Notes under the pieces: model-generated
Database searches by the model: none
The model's input: only the letters and a program-made list of their open reading frames with translations
Told to the model about the DNA's origin: nothing
Part shown: positions 8,481 through 17,063 of the stretch, one piece after another
How the letters are laid out: the number at the start of each line of letters is the position of its first letter
How positions within the stretch are numbered: position 1 is the stretch's first letter
From: Paenimyroides viscosum
Lineage (GTDB): Bacteria > Bacteroidota > Bacteroidia > Flavobacteriales > Flavobacteriaceae
DNA length: 44,670 nt
NCBI RefSeq assembly: GCF_003858535.1
Contig: NZ_RQTJ01000020.1
Location: 1 to 44,670, forward strand
Direction of reading: 5' to 3'
Position numbers and translations under genes: made by a program

Positions 8481-9344
8481 ATGGAAACAAAAGATATTTT
8501 ACAAAAGGTTCGAAAAATCGAAATAAAAACCCGTAGGTTAAGCGATCATATTTTTTCGGGCGAATACCATACCTCTTTCAAAGGAAAAGGAATGTCGTTT
8601 TCCGAAGTTCGCCAGTATCAGTACGGAGACGATATTCGTGCAATCGATTGGAATGTTACCGCGCGCTACAGCGAACCTTACGTAAAGGTTTTTGAAGAAG
8701 AACGCGAGTTGACGTTGATGTTGATGGTTGATGTAAGCGGATCGCAGGATTTTGGTTCTACCGACGATTTTAAACGTGATATTGTTACAGAAATTGCCGC
8801 AACACTGGCTTTTTCGGCAACAACGAACAACGATAAAATTGGTCTGATCTTATTTTCAGATCAAATTGAGTTGTTTATTCCGCCCAAAAAAGGAAAATCA
8901 CATATTTTAAGAATCATTCGCGAACTGATCAATTTTCAGCCAAAAAGCAATCAAACCAATATTGGGCAGGCGTTTGAATATCTTTCTAAAGTAATGAAAA
9001 AGAAGGCAATTGTATTTGTACTGTCTGATTTCATGACGAAAGATTACGACCGTATTTTGCGCATTGCAGCCAAACGCCACGATGTTACCGGCATAAAAGT
9101 GTACGACAAACGTGAACAAGATTTAAACAATGTTGGCTACGTTTTAATGCAAGATGCCGAAACAAACGAGGCACAATATGTAAACGCAGGCGACGCCAAT
9201 GTGCGTAAAGCCTACCGCGAACATTACCAGGAATTAGAAGATTATTTTACAACAACATTTACACGCAGCGGCGCCGGAGTTATTAAAACAGCTACCGATG
9301 ACAGCTACGTTAAAAAACTATTGGCTTACTTTAAAGCACGATAA
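8481..9344 (+). CDS. DUF58 domain protein (VWA-like) of the Bat operon
   Basis: 287 aa. The DUF58 signature Rx(Y)xxGDDIRAIDW lies at residues 44-57, followed by a VWA-like segment with the metal-site motif DVSGS at 84-88. No membrane segment is visible, so it is probably cytoplasmic and bound to the MoxR ATPase. In Bacteroidota this gene stands between moxR and the bat genes, as here. The downstream gene starts one base after its stop codon (TAAtATG). Confidence 0.93.
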   Translation: METKDILQKVRKIEIKTRRLSDHIFSGEYHTSFKGKGMSFSEVRQYQYGDDIRAIDWNVTARYSEPYVKVFEEERELTLMLMVDVSGSQDFGSTDDFKRDIVTEIAATLAFSATTNNDKIGLILFSDQIELFIPPKKGKSHILRIIRELINFQPKSNQTNIGQAFEYLSKVMKKKAIVFVLSDFMTKDYDRILRIAAKRHDVTGIKVYDKREQDLNNVGYVLMQDAETNEAQYVNAGDANVRKAYREHYQELEDYFTTTFTRSGAGVIKTATDDSYVKKLLAYFKAR

Positions 9345-9345
9345 T

Positions 9346-10947
9346 ATGAACAAATTAGTAGTTGCGTTATTTTTAAGTTTATGTACTTTGGCAGGTTTTG
9401 CCCAGGTAACATCGGCGGTAGATTCAACTCAAATAAAAATAGGTTCGGCGTTTAACCTAACCATTAAGGCAACCGCTAACGAAGGCAGTAAAGTGGTTTT
9501 TCCTAATCAGCAGAATATTGGTCCGTTTGAAGTTTTGGAGCAATCTAAAACCGATACTATTTTAGACGGAAAACGCATGGAACTGATCAAAAAATATACG
9601 TTAACCCAGTTTGATTCTGGTGCGTATGTAGTTCCGCGTTTATCGGTTTATATCGACGGAAAAAATCATCAGACCAATTTGTTCAACATAAAAGTGAACA
9701 ATGTTACGGTTGATACGCTAAAACAGCCAATGCACGATATTAAAGCACAGATTGGCAGCGAAACTGATACAGATAAATTATGGAAATATTTATTTGGTAT
9801 TCTATTTTCTATCATTGCGGGTGTGGTGGCTTATTTTATAGTTAAACGCATTCAAAATAAAAATTTAACCGAAGAAGATCTATACAAAACGCCATTAGAA
9901 AAGGTAACTAAAAAGTTACAGTTGTTAGATTCTAAACGATTGGTTTTAAACGGCGATGTAAAATCGTATTATTCTGAAATGACCGATGTTATTAGGGATT
10001 ATATCGAAGAAGTCTTTGAAATTCCTGCAAAGGAATCAACAACATCAGAGGTGATTCAGATGCTTTTTCAAACGATAAAAACAAAGAAAATACAATTAAG
10101 CAAAGAATCGATTAACGATTTAAAACGTGTTTTGCAAACTGCCGATTTGGTAAAATTTGCAAAATCGGAGCCAATGATGAACGAGATCGAACAAGATCGA
10201 AGAGCATCAGAAGTTATTTCGGTTTCAATTGATAAAGCCATTCCGCGTTTTTCAGAAGAACAGTCAGAACGTGTAAAACTGCGTGAACGTCGTTTCAAAA
10301 AACGTCAGCAAATGCGTTTGTGGATTCCAATTGGCGTAACAACATTATTGCTTTTTGTTACCAGCATTGTGTACATAGTTCAAGCGGTTCGTTCGGGTGT
10401 TGAATGGAGTATTTTTGCATCGAACAAAAGCTTATACGAACGCGAATGGGTAACGTCTGATTATGGTTTTCCGGCAGTTATCTTAAGCACGCCCGAAGCG
10501 TTAACGCGTGTTCAAATGCCACAATCTGACAAAGAAAAACAACAATCGCAAACCAGCGTTTTTGCATATTCAAACCTTAAAACTCAATTAATAATCGCAA
10601 TTGGTACAACCGTAACGCAAACAAATGATTCTATTAGTTTAGATCAAATGTTGAAATATAAGCTTGATCTAACAGCAAAACAATACGGTGCAAAAGATGT
10701 TACCTATAATGCCGAAGAATTTACCCAAGACGGTGTTCGCGGAATTAGAGGTACCGGAACTTTGGTAGCGCAGAACTTTATATCGGGCGAAGCAATAAAA
10801 ATGCAGTACGATATGTACGTTTTTGTGCAACAGAACGGTATTCAGGAAGTTAGTGTTTTGTTTAAGGAAGGTGATGAATACGGAGCAAAAATAGATCAAC
10901 GAATTATTGAATCCATTCAATTAAATGTAGCAAATACAAATGAGTAA
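9346..10947 (+). CDS. BatD-like two-membrane-segment protein of the Bat operon
   Basis: 533 aa from ATG at 9346; the frame is open further upstream, but only this start gives a signal peptide (MNKLVVALFLSLCTLAGFAQ) and it follows the DUF58 stop by one base. Order: signal peptide 1-20, a beta-rich BatD-like extracytoplasmic domain ~21-140, a membrane segment ~146-166, a helical region ~180-320 with the DYIEE and TADLVKFAKS motifs shared with BatD tails, a second membrane segment ~325-346, then a ~185-residue C-terminal domain of unknown fold. I recall flavobacterial Bat operons carrying such a gene at this place. It probably forms part of the membrane complex with BatA-D. The start of batA overlaps its end by 8 bp. 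Confidence 0.8.
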   Translation: MNKLVVALFLSLCTLAGFAQVTSAVDSTQIKIGSAFNLTIKATANEGSKVVFPNQQNIGPFEVLEQSKTDTILDGKRMELIKKYTLTQFDSGAYVVPRLSVYIDGKNHQTNLFNIKVNNVTVDTLKQPMHDIKAQIGSETDTDKLWKYLFGILFSIIAGVVAYFIVKRIQNKNLTEEDLYKTPLEKVTKKLQLLDSKRLVLNGDVKSYYSEMTDVIRDYIEEVFEIPAKESTTSEVIQMLFQTIKTKKIQLSKESINDLKRVLQTADLVKFAKSEPMMNEIEQDRRASEVISVSIDKAIPRFSEEQSERVKLRERRFKKRQQMRLWIPIGVTTLLLFVTSIVYIVQAVRSGVEWSIFASNKSLYEREWVTSDYGFPAVILSTPEALTRVQMPQSDKEKQQSQTSVFAYSNLKTQLIIAIGTTVTQTNDSISLDQMLKYKLDLTAKQYGAKDVTYNAEEFTQDGVRGIRGTGTLVAQNFISGEAIKMQYDMYVFVQQNGIQEVSVLFKEGDEYGAKIDQRIIESIQLNVANTNE

Positions 10948-11941
10948 TATAACCTTTTTAAATCCGCAGTTTTTTTGGTTGCTATTACTTTTACTGCCTT
11001 TGGGCTGGTATTGGTACGTTAACAGAAAAAACGAAAAAGTTCCTGTAAAAATAAGCAGCATACAAGGTTTTAAAAACAGTAAAACCTTATTAACAAAAAT
11101 GTATCCGTTGCTTTTTGTATTACGTGCTGTAGCATTTGCTGCATTAATTGTAGCTTTGGCGCGACCACAAACGGTAGATAAAAGCACAAAGTCTAAAATT
11201 ACAAACGGTGTTGATATCGTTTTGGCTACCGATGTTTCTGGTTCGATGTTATCACGCGATTTAAAACCAAACCGTTTGGAAGCCTTAAAAAGTGTAGCTG
11301 CCGATTTTATTAAACAACGTACCGATGACCGTTTGGGAATTGTTGTTTATGCTGCCGAAGCCTATACAAAAGCACCTGTAACAAGTGATAAAAATATGTT
11401 GTTGAATCAGTTGGCAGATATTAAGTACGACAGAATTATTCAAGATGGAACAGGGATCGGCGTTGGTTTGGCAACAGCGGTTAATCGTTTAAAAGACAGC
11501 AAAGCGAAAAGCAAGGTGGTTATTTTAATGACCGATGGTGTGAACAATTCCGGGTTGATCGATCCGCAAATGGCTGCCGATATTGCCAAAGAGTTTAAAA
11601 TTAAGGTTTACACAATTGGTATTGGTACCAACGGAATGGCAGAAACTCCTGTATCTATCAAAGCAAACGGCGATTTGGAATACAAACGCATGAAGGTGGA
11701 GATTGATGAAAATTTAATGAAAAGCATCGCACAAAAAACAGGCGGTAAATATTTCCGTGCAACAGATACCAAACGATTAGAAAATATTTATGAAGAGATA
11801 AATCAATTGGAAAAAACAAAAATCGACGAGCAGAAGTTTGTGCAACGTACCGAATTATTTCGCCCGTTAGTGCTTTTAGCATTGGTTTTATTACTGGTTG
11901 AATTTATTTCGAGAAAAACATTATTTAAAGGATTCGTGTAA
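10940..11941 (+). CDS. batA: BatA, membrane-anchored VWA protein
   Basis: 333 aa. Membrane segments lie at about 11-26 and 55-74, and another near the C-terminus (~308-324). Between them is a VWA domain with an intact metal-ion-dependent adhesion site: DVSGS at 98-102, and the MTDGVNNSG loop further on. BatA proteins are part of the Bacteroides aerotolerance (Bat) system and are thought to form periplasmic or inner-membrane complexes with BatB and the MoxR ATPase. It overlaps the preceding gene by 8 bp, and batB follows after one base. Confidence 0.93.
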   Translation: MSNITFLNPQFFWLLLLLLPLGWYWYVNRKNEKVPVKISSIQGFKNSKTLLTKMYPLLFVLRAVAFAALIVALARPQTVDKSTKSKITNGVDIVLATDVSGSMLSRDLKPNRLEALKSVAADFIKQRTDDRLGIVVYAAEAYTKAPVTSDKNMLLNQLADIKYDRIIQDGTGIGVGLATAVNRLKDSKAKSKVVILMTDGVNNSGLIDPQMAADIAKEFKIKVYTIGIGTNGMAETPVSIKANGDLEYKRMKVEIDENLMKSIAQKTGGKYFRATDTKRLENIYEEINQLEKTKIDEQKFVQRTELFRPLVLLALVLLLVEFISRKTLFKGFV

Positions 11942-11942
11942 A

Positions 11943-12977
11943 ATGTGGGGATTAGATACACCTTTTTATTTCTATTTACTACTGTTAATTCCAATATTAA
12001 TAGCAGTTTACCTATGGAATACCGTTTGGAAAAAAAAGAAAATTGCCGAATTTGGTTCAGGTAACTATTTAAAGCGTCTGGCTCCCGAAGCATCAACCAC
12101 AAGCAAACCGCTTATAAAAATGGTATTGCTAGCTGTAACAGTTTTCGCTTTAATCATTGCATTGGTTAATCCAAAATTCGGAACAAGAATAGAAACCGTA
12201 AAACGCCAAGGTGTTGATATTGTATTTGCAATTGATGTTTCTAAAAGTATGTTGGCAGAAGACATTGCGCCATCACGTTTGGGAAAATCAAAACAATTGG
12301 CGTCGCAAATTATCAATAATCTGGCATCCGATCGTATCGGAATTGTAGGTTATGCAGGATCGGCCTTTCCAATGTTACCAATTACTACCGATTACAGCAT
12401 GGCAAAAATGTATATTCAGGATATGCATACCGATATGGTTTCAAGTATGGGAACGGCTTTGCGTGAAGCTATTGAAGTTGGAAGTAATTATTTTGATGAT
12501 CCAAAAACCAGCAAAGTAATGATCTTGATTTCTGATGGCGAAGATCACGGCGAAGGAATCAGCGATGCTATTGCAATGGCGAAAGATAAAGGCATTAAGA
12601 TTATTACTGTGGGAGTTGGAACTCCGGATGGCGGACAGATTCCTATTAAGCAAAACGGCAGAACAATCGATTATAAAAAAGATACCGATGGATCTATCGT
12701 GGTTACCAAATTAAACGATGCTACTTTAAAGGAAATTGCCAAAAGTACCGGTGGTGTTTTTATTTACGGAAGTAAGACGGATGAGGTGTTGCAGTTGGTA
12801 GATCAAACCTTACAAAAGATAGAAAAAACCGATTTTGAATCACAACAAATTGCCGATTTTCAGTCGCAGTTTCAATGGTTCATCGGTTTGGCTTTATTGC
12901 TGTTGATTATTGACAGTTTGGTGTTAGAAAGACGTACAGCTTGGATGAAGAAAATTAATTTATTTAACGAGAAATAA
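11943..12977 (+). CDS. batB: BatB, membrane-anchored VWA protein
   Basis: 344 aa from ATG at 11943, one base after the batA stop; a longer frame from 11898 would overlap batA and adds no family-like residues. The architecture parallels BatA: membrane segments at ~8-25 and ~58-76, a VWA domain with DVSKS at 98-102 and a SDGEDHG loop, and a C-terminal membrane segment (WFIGLALLLLIIDSLVL). BatA and BatB are paralogues that probably pair. batC starts one base after its stop. Confidence 0.93.
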   Translation: MWGLDTPFYFYLLLLIPILIAVYLWNTVWKKKKIAEFGSGNYLKRLAPEASTTSKPLIKMVLLAVTVFALIIALVNPKFGTRIETVKRQGVDIVFAIDVSKSMLAEDIAPSRLGKSKQLASQIINNLASDRIGIVGYAGSAFPMLPITTDYSMAKMYIQDMHTDMVSSMGTALREAIEVGSNYFDDPKTSKVMILISDGEDHGEGISDAIAMAKDKGIKIITVGVGTPDGGQIPIKQNGRTIDYKKDTDGSIVVTKLNDATLKEIAKSTGGVFIYGSKTDEVLQLVDQTLQKIEKTDFESQQIADFQSQFQWFIGLALLLLIIDSLVLERRTAWMKKINLFNEK

Positions 12978-12978
12978 C

Positions 12979-13785
12979 ATGAAACACTTTTGGTATATCA
13001 TATTAGTACAACTAGTTATGCTGAATGCTGTTGGGGCACAATCATATAAATCGGAATTAGCGAACGGCAACCAGAGTTTTAGTGTAAAAAATTACACCAA
13101 AGCAGAGCAAACCTATCGCAAAGCATCGGCAAAAGAAAAACAAAATACTGCCGCACAATACAACAAGGCAAATAGTATCTACAAGATGCAGTCTATGAAC
13201 GAGGCTGTTTCGTCGTATCAAACTGCATTAAAATCGGCAAAGAGCAAAGAAGAAAAACATCAGATTTTTCATAACATGGGCAATGCCTTTATGAAATTGA
13301 AAGATTACGGAAGTGCTGTTGAAGCTTATAAAAATGCTTTGAGAAACAATCCGAACGATGATAAAACACGCTACAATTATGCGTTAGCAAAGAAAATGCA
13401 GAAAGAAAATCCTGATCAGAATAAAGATAATAAAGACAACAAGCAAAATCAGGATCAAAACAAAGACAAAAAAGATCAGGACAAGAAAGACGATCAAAAC
13501 AAGGATCAGAAAGACAAGAACGATCAAAATAAAGATAAAAAAGACGATAAAGGCGATCAGGATAAAAAAGATCAACAAGATAAAGACGGAAAAGATGACA
13601 AAGGCGATAAAGACAAAGAACAGCCTAAACCAAATCCGCAGCAACAAAAGCAAAACCAGTCTAAACAACAAATGGAAAACATGTTAAAAGCGTTAGACAA
13701 TCATGAACAAGGCGTTCGCGAACGTATTCAGGGTCGTGAGCAAAAAGGCAAACCGGTATCGTCACCCACACAAAAAGATTGGTAA
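12979..13785 (+). CDS. batC: BatC, TPR protein with Lys/Asp/Gln/Asn-rich tail
   Basis: 268 aa. Signal peptide ~1-20 (ending VGAQ), then tetratricopeptide repeats at ~25-135 (YNKANSIYKMQ, FHNMGNAFMKLKDYGSAVEAY), then about 85 residues almost wholly of K, D, Q, N, E and G, then a short ordered tail (NMLKALDNHEQ). In the Bat system BatC is a periplasmic TPR partner of the VWA proteins. The low-complexity part should be disordered and highly charged; its short imperfect units suggest growth by repeat slippage. batD begins 5 bp after the stop. Confidence 0.9.
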   Translation: MKHFWYIILVQLVMLNAVGAQSYKSELANGNQSFSVKNYTKAEQTYRKASAKEKQNTAAQYNKANSIYKMQSMNEAVSSYQTALKSAKSKEEKHQIFHNMGNAFMKLKDYGSAVEAYKNALRNNPNDDKTRYNYALAKKMQKENPDQNKDNKDNKQNQDQNKDKKDQDKKDDQNKDQKDKNDQNKDKKDDKGDQDKKDQQDKDGKDDKGDKDKEQPKPNPQQQKQNQSKQQMENMLKALDNHEQGVRERIQGREQKGKPVSSPTQKDW

Positions 13786-13790
13786 AAACT

Positions 13791-15623
13791 ATGTACGCAA
13801 AACATTTCATATATACGTTTTTAGCTTTATTTACAAGCATAGCTACTTGGGCACAGTTTCAAATTAAAACCCAAGTTAGCAGTCAGTCTATTGGAATTAA
13901 TCAAGTAGTAGAAGTACGTTTCACCATGACCGATGACGGCGACGATTTTAAACGACCATCGTTTGATGGATTTGAAGTTGTTGGCGGACCTATGCAGTCT
14001 GTTAGCCACAGTTGGGTAAATGGAAAAACCAGTATGGAAAAAAGCTTTTCGTTCTTTATTCAACCTAAAAAGAAGGGAAATTTAGTGATTGGATCGGCTT
14101 CTGTTGTGTTTGAAGGCAAAGTGTATAAATCACAACCTGTTACTGTAAAAGTGGGTGATGCTGTGCAAGAACAACCAAGACCACAACAACGTCGTCGCGA
14201 TCCGTTTGCTATTTTTGATGAAATGGAAGAAGAGTTGTTACGCCGTCAACGTCAGCAACAACAGCTTCCAAAAAACATGGGACAAGGCATTCATTTGGTT
14301 GCAAAAGTATCAAAAAGCAGTGCCTTTGTTAACGAACCCATTACTGTTGAATACGGTTTATACGTAAGCGATCAGGCAGGATTTAACACCATGGCTGTGA
14401 AAAACATGCCAAAGTATCAGAATTTCTGGAACCACATGATCGAACAAAAACAGCAAGGCGTAACGCGTGCCGAATTAAACGGTAAAAGTTACCGCTACCT
14501 TGCCTTGCATAAAGCTGTTTTATTACCACAAAAAGACGGAACTTTAAAAATTGATCCGCTAGAAATTGAGTTAGACGAACAGTATTATACAGGTCGTTCG
14601 GATGTTTTTGGCACGCCCGAAATTGGCATTCGCAAAAAAGTATATTCATCGGGAACAAAAACCATTCAAGTAAAACCATTGCCGTTAGACAGTCAACCAG
14701 CAGGTTATACCGGTGCTGTTGGTTCGTATCAGTTTAGTGTTCAAGCAAACAAAACATCGGTAAAGGCAAACGAACCTTTAGAGTTAACCCTAACCGTTCA
14801 AGGAAAAGGAAATTTAGATTTGTTGACCTTGCCAAAACCGGTTGCGCCAACGGCGTTGGAATTGTACGATCCTGAAAAAATCAACCGTGTAAACAAAAGT
14901 ATATCGGCAGGAATGGAAGGTTCAAAAGCCGAAAAATATGTAATTGTGCCGCAATACAAAGGTACTTACACTATTGAACCGATTACTTTTTCGTATTTCG
15001 ATACGGCTTCAAAAACCTATAAAACCATAACATCGCAACCTATCACCATTGAAGTAACCGATGGTCCCGAACTGCCTACAAACGCTTCTATGAACAACAA
15101 AGCCGAAGTGGTAAGTAGCAAAACAGAAATACAACCTTTAAACAAAAACATTGAATGGTTTAACGGCAATTTCATCACGCACAACAATTCGTTTTACGTT
15201 TGGTGGTTAGCGCCTTTATTGCTGTTGCCAATGGTGTTTGTGGCTAAAAATGTATCCGACAAAAAAACGGGCGATGTGAGCGGGAATAAACTAAAAGCAA
15301 GCAATAAACTGGCTAAAAAATACCTTTCGGCTGCTAAAACCCAAATGGGAAACAAAGAAGCTTTTTACGAGGCTTTGGAACGATGCCTGCACAACTATTT
15401 AAAGGCGAAATTGAAAATTGAAACCACCGAAATGAGTAACGATACCATTACCGAATTGTTACAAAACAATCAGATTAGCGATCAGGATATTTCGACCTTT
15501 ATATCGATAAAAACAACCTGTGAAATGGCTCGATACGCTCAAATGGATATTCAAACCATGCAGAAAGATTACGATCTGGCGGTACAGTTGATTAATTCAA
15601 TCGATAAACAAATAAAAAAGTAA
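13791..15623 (+). CDS. batD: BatD, membrane-anchored oxygen-tolerance protein
   Basis: 610 aa from ATG at 13791; an upstream ATG at 13779 would overlap batC, whereas MYAKHFIYTFLALFTSIA starts a proper signal peptide. The long extracytoplasmic region is made of beta-sandwich repeats typical of BatD (QFSVQANKTSVKANEPLELT is one repeat start). A membrane segment lies near residues 466-485 (FYVWWLAPLLLLPMVFVA), followed by a ~125-residue cytoplasmic tail. An Arg/Gln-rich linker lies around residues 128-160. The family is described as an aerotolerance or oxygen-tolerance protein. batE follows one base after the stop. Confidence 0.93.
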   Translation: MYAKHFIYTFLALFTSIATWAQFQIKTQVSSQSIGINQVVEVRFTMTDDGDDFKRPSFDGFEVVGGPMQSVSHSWVNGKTSMEKSFSFFIQPKKKGNLVIGSASVVFEGKVYKSQPVTVKVGDAVQEQPRPQQRRRDPFAIFDEMEEELLRRQRQQQQLPKNMGQGIHLVAKVSKSSAFVNEPITVEYGLYVSDQAGFNTMAVKNMPKYQNFWNHMIEQKQQGVTRAELNGKSYRYLALHKAVLLPQKDGTLKIDPLEIELDEQYYTGRSDVFGTPEIGIRKKVYSSGTKTIQVKPLPLDSQPAGYTGAVGSYQFSVQANKTSVKANEPLELTLTVQGKGNLDLLTLPKPVAPTALELYDPEKINRVNKSISAGMEGSKAEKYVIVPQYKGTYTIEPITFSYFDTASKTYKTITSQPITIEVTDGPELPTNASMNNKAEVVSSKTEIQPLNKNIEWFNGNFITHNNSFYVWWLAPLLLLPMVFVAKNVSDKKTGDVSGNKLKASNKLAKKYLSAAKTQMGNKEAFYEALERCLHNYLKAKLKIETTEMSNDTITELLQNNQISDQDISTFISIKTTCEMARYAQMDIQTMQKDYDLAVQLINSIDKQIKK

Positions 15624-15624
15624 T

Positions 15625-16383
15625 ATGAAACAGTTATTGATACTTTTTTTAAGTTTTTGCTTTTCGTTGGGTTTACAAGCTCAGGAAAATAACGATGCGC
15701 TTTTTACTAAAGGAATAAACGCTTTTAACCAGAAAAATTATGCTGCATCTGCACAGGTTTTTGAAAAATTGGTTAAGACAGATTCTTTAAATGCTGCGCT
15801 GCATTACAATTTAGGTACAGCCTATTTGCGTTTACAGAGTACGGGGTTAAGCATTTATCATTTGGAAAAATCGTTGAAACTGCAACCAGATTACGAACCT
15901 GCACGTATTAACCTGAATTTTGCCGAAAAGCTTAAAACCAAAGTTACAAAAGGCAATTTACCCATTCCACAACAGCAAATGTTGTACAGTGTTTTTAATT
16001 TTTTAAAACCAAATACGTGGGCTTATCTGGCAATTGCAAGTATGTTTTTAACGGTTATTGCACTTGTAATTTATCGTTTAAACAATAATGCAACGGCTAA
16101 AAAAGCACTTTTTACCTTAAGTATTTTTACGTTGGCAATTAGTATCGGAAGTTATTTTATATCGAAAAATCAATCTGATTATTTGTTGATGAACAATTAC
16201 GTTATTGTAAAAGATAAAGATGTTTTGTTAATGAATGAACCAAGATCTGTTGCCAAGATAACAGCCACGTTAAACGAAGGCGAAAAAGGATTTATACAGG
16301 AAGAAACCAATCAATGGATTAAAATTCAGCTGCAAAACGACACCATTGGCTGGGTTGATAAAAGCAACGTATTAATGTATTAG
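15625..16383 (+). CDS. batE: BatE, TPR and SH3-like domain protein
   Basis: 252 aa. Signal peptide 1-20 (ending LQAQ), two TPR units at ~25-115 (LHYNLGTAYLRLQS, SLKLQPDYEPARINL), two close membrane segments at ~133-153 and ~160-178, then an SH3-like domain at ~190-252 ending WIKIQLQNDTIGWVDKSNV, the usual bacterial SH3 close. This is the usual last gene of the Bat operon. The next gene downstream, a tiny antitoxin-like ORF, has its own promoter box, so the operon probably ends here, although I see no strong terminator. Confidence 0.88.
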   Translation: MKQLLILFLSFCFSLGLQAQENNDALFTKGINAFNQKNYAASAQVFEKLVKTDSLNAALHYNLGTAYLRLQSTGLSIYHLEKSLKLQPDYEPARINLNFAEKLKTKVTKGNLPIPQQQMLYSVFNFLKPNTWAYLAIASMFLTVIALVIYRLNNNATAKKALFTLSIFTLAISIGSYFISKNQSDYLLMNNYVIVKDKDVLLMNEPRSVAKITATLNEGEKGFIQEETNQWIKIQLQNDTIGWVDKSNVLMY

Positions 16384-16413
16384 AACACTAAATATCAATT
16401 AATTACTTTTTTA

Positions 16414-16421
16414 TATCTTTG
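16414..16421 (+). promoter_or_regulatory. -7 promoter box of the toxin-antitoxin pair
   Basis: TATCTTTG is a full match to the TAnnTTTG consensus, 44 bp after the batE stop. Transcription would start about 5-8 bases later, near 16427. That favours the ATG at 16440 over the one at 16428 as the antitoxin start. Confidence 0.55.
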
Positions 16422-16439
16422 TAAATAATGATTTGCCAA

Positions 16440-16568
16440 ATGAAAACAAAAACAGAGAATAAAACCGTTGAAAAAACAAACAAAAAAAGAATTTCTAAAA
16501 CATGGCTTACGGCATTAAAATATGCCGGTACAGGTAAGATTTTGGATATGAGAGCCGTCTTGAAATAA
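16440..16568 (+). CDS. Very small antitoxin-like protein upstream of a PIN toxin
   Basis: 42 aa from ATG at 16440 (46 aa from ATG at 16428). The N-terminal half is very basic and Thr/Asn-rich (MKTKTENKTVEKTNKKRI); the C-terminal half has SKTWLTALKYAGTGKILDMR followed by AVLK. The stop is 2 bp before the PIN toxin start, the usual antitoxin-toxin arrangement. It is too short for a ribbon-helix-helix or AbrB domain plus a toxin-binding tail, so it may be a minimal antitoxin in which the hydrophobic C-terminus blocks the toxin and the basic part binds DNA or RNA. The call rests on position and composition only. Confidence 0.65.
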   Translation: MKTKTENKTVEKTNKKRISKTWLTALKYAGTGKILDMRAVLK

Positions 16569-16570
16569 GT

Positions 16571-16996
16571 ATGAGTCGCTATTTATTAGATACAAATATT
16601 TTAGTTTTTTTAGTTTCGGGACAGTTAGATAATATATCTGAAGAAACCAGAGATATTTTGGACGATTACAACAATCAACTCTATACAAGTTCTATATCTG
16701 TAACAGAGTTAGTACAGTTGTATCGTATTAAAAAAATACAGCAAAGTAAAATGTTTAAAACTTCATCTGAAATGGTTTCTGTGATAGAAAAAGATTTTTT
16801 TATAAAAATTCTACCCTTTTCAAAAGAGCATATAAAAAAACTAACTACAATAAAAATTTCAGAAGGTCACAACGATCCTTTTGACCATGCAATCATTGCA
16901 CATTCTATTACCGAAAAACTAACACTTATTTCTTCAGACCGTCGTTTCAAAGAATATATTCCACAGAAACTAAAATTTGCTTTTAACAAACGATAG
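16571..16996 (+). CDS. PIN-domain toxin, VapC family
   Basis: 141 aa, full length for VapC. The acidic Mg-binding residues of the PIN nuclease site are all visible: Asp7 (YLLDTN), Glu46 (SVTEL), Asp102 and Asp105 (HNDPFDHAIIAHS) and Asp123 (SSDRRF). VapC toxins cut tRNA or rRNA at specific sites and are held in check by the gene in front. Here that gene is a 42-46-aa ORF 2 bp upstream. The pair sits between the Bat operon and an aldehyde dehydrogenase gene. Confidence 0.92.
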   Translation: MSRYLLDTNILVFLVSGQLDNISEETRDILDDYNNQLYTSSISVTELVQLYRIKKIQQSKMFKTSSEMVSVIEKDFFIKILPFSKEHIKKLTTIKISEGHNDPFDHAIIAHSITEKLTLISSDRRFKEYIPQKLKFAFNKR

Positions 16997-17063
16997 TCTT
17001 TGTTCTTCCATTTAGACTGAAATCTATTCGTTTTTTGTAACTTTATCAAAAGATTGATTTATC

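Noticed and set aside
13384..13671. 95-aa minus-strand frame opposite batC
   Set aside because: It is the antisense reading of the Lys/Asp-rich tract, giving a Phe/Leu/Ile-only sequence; a composition artefact.
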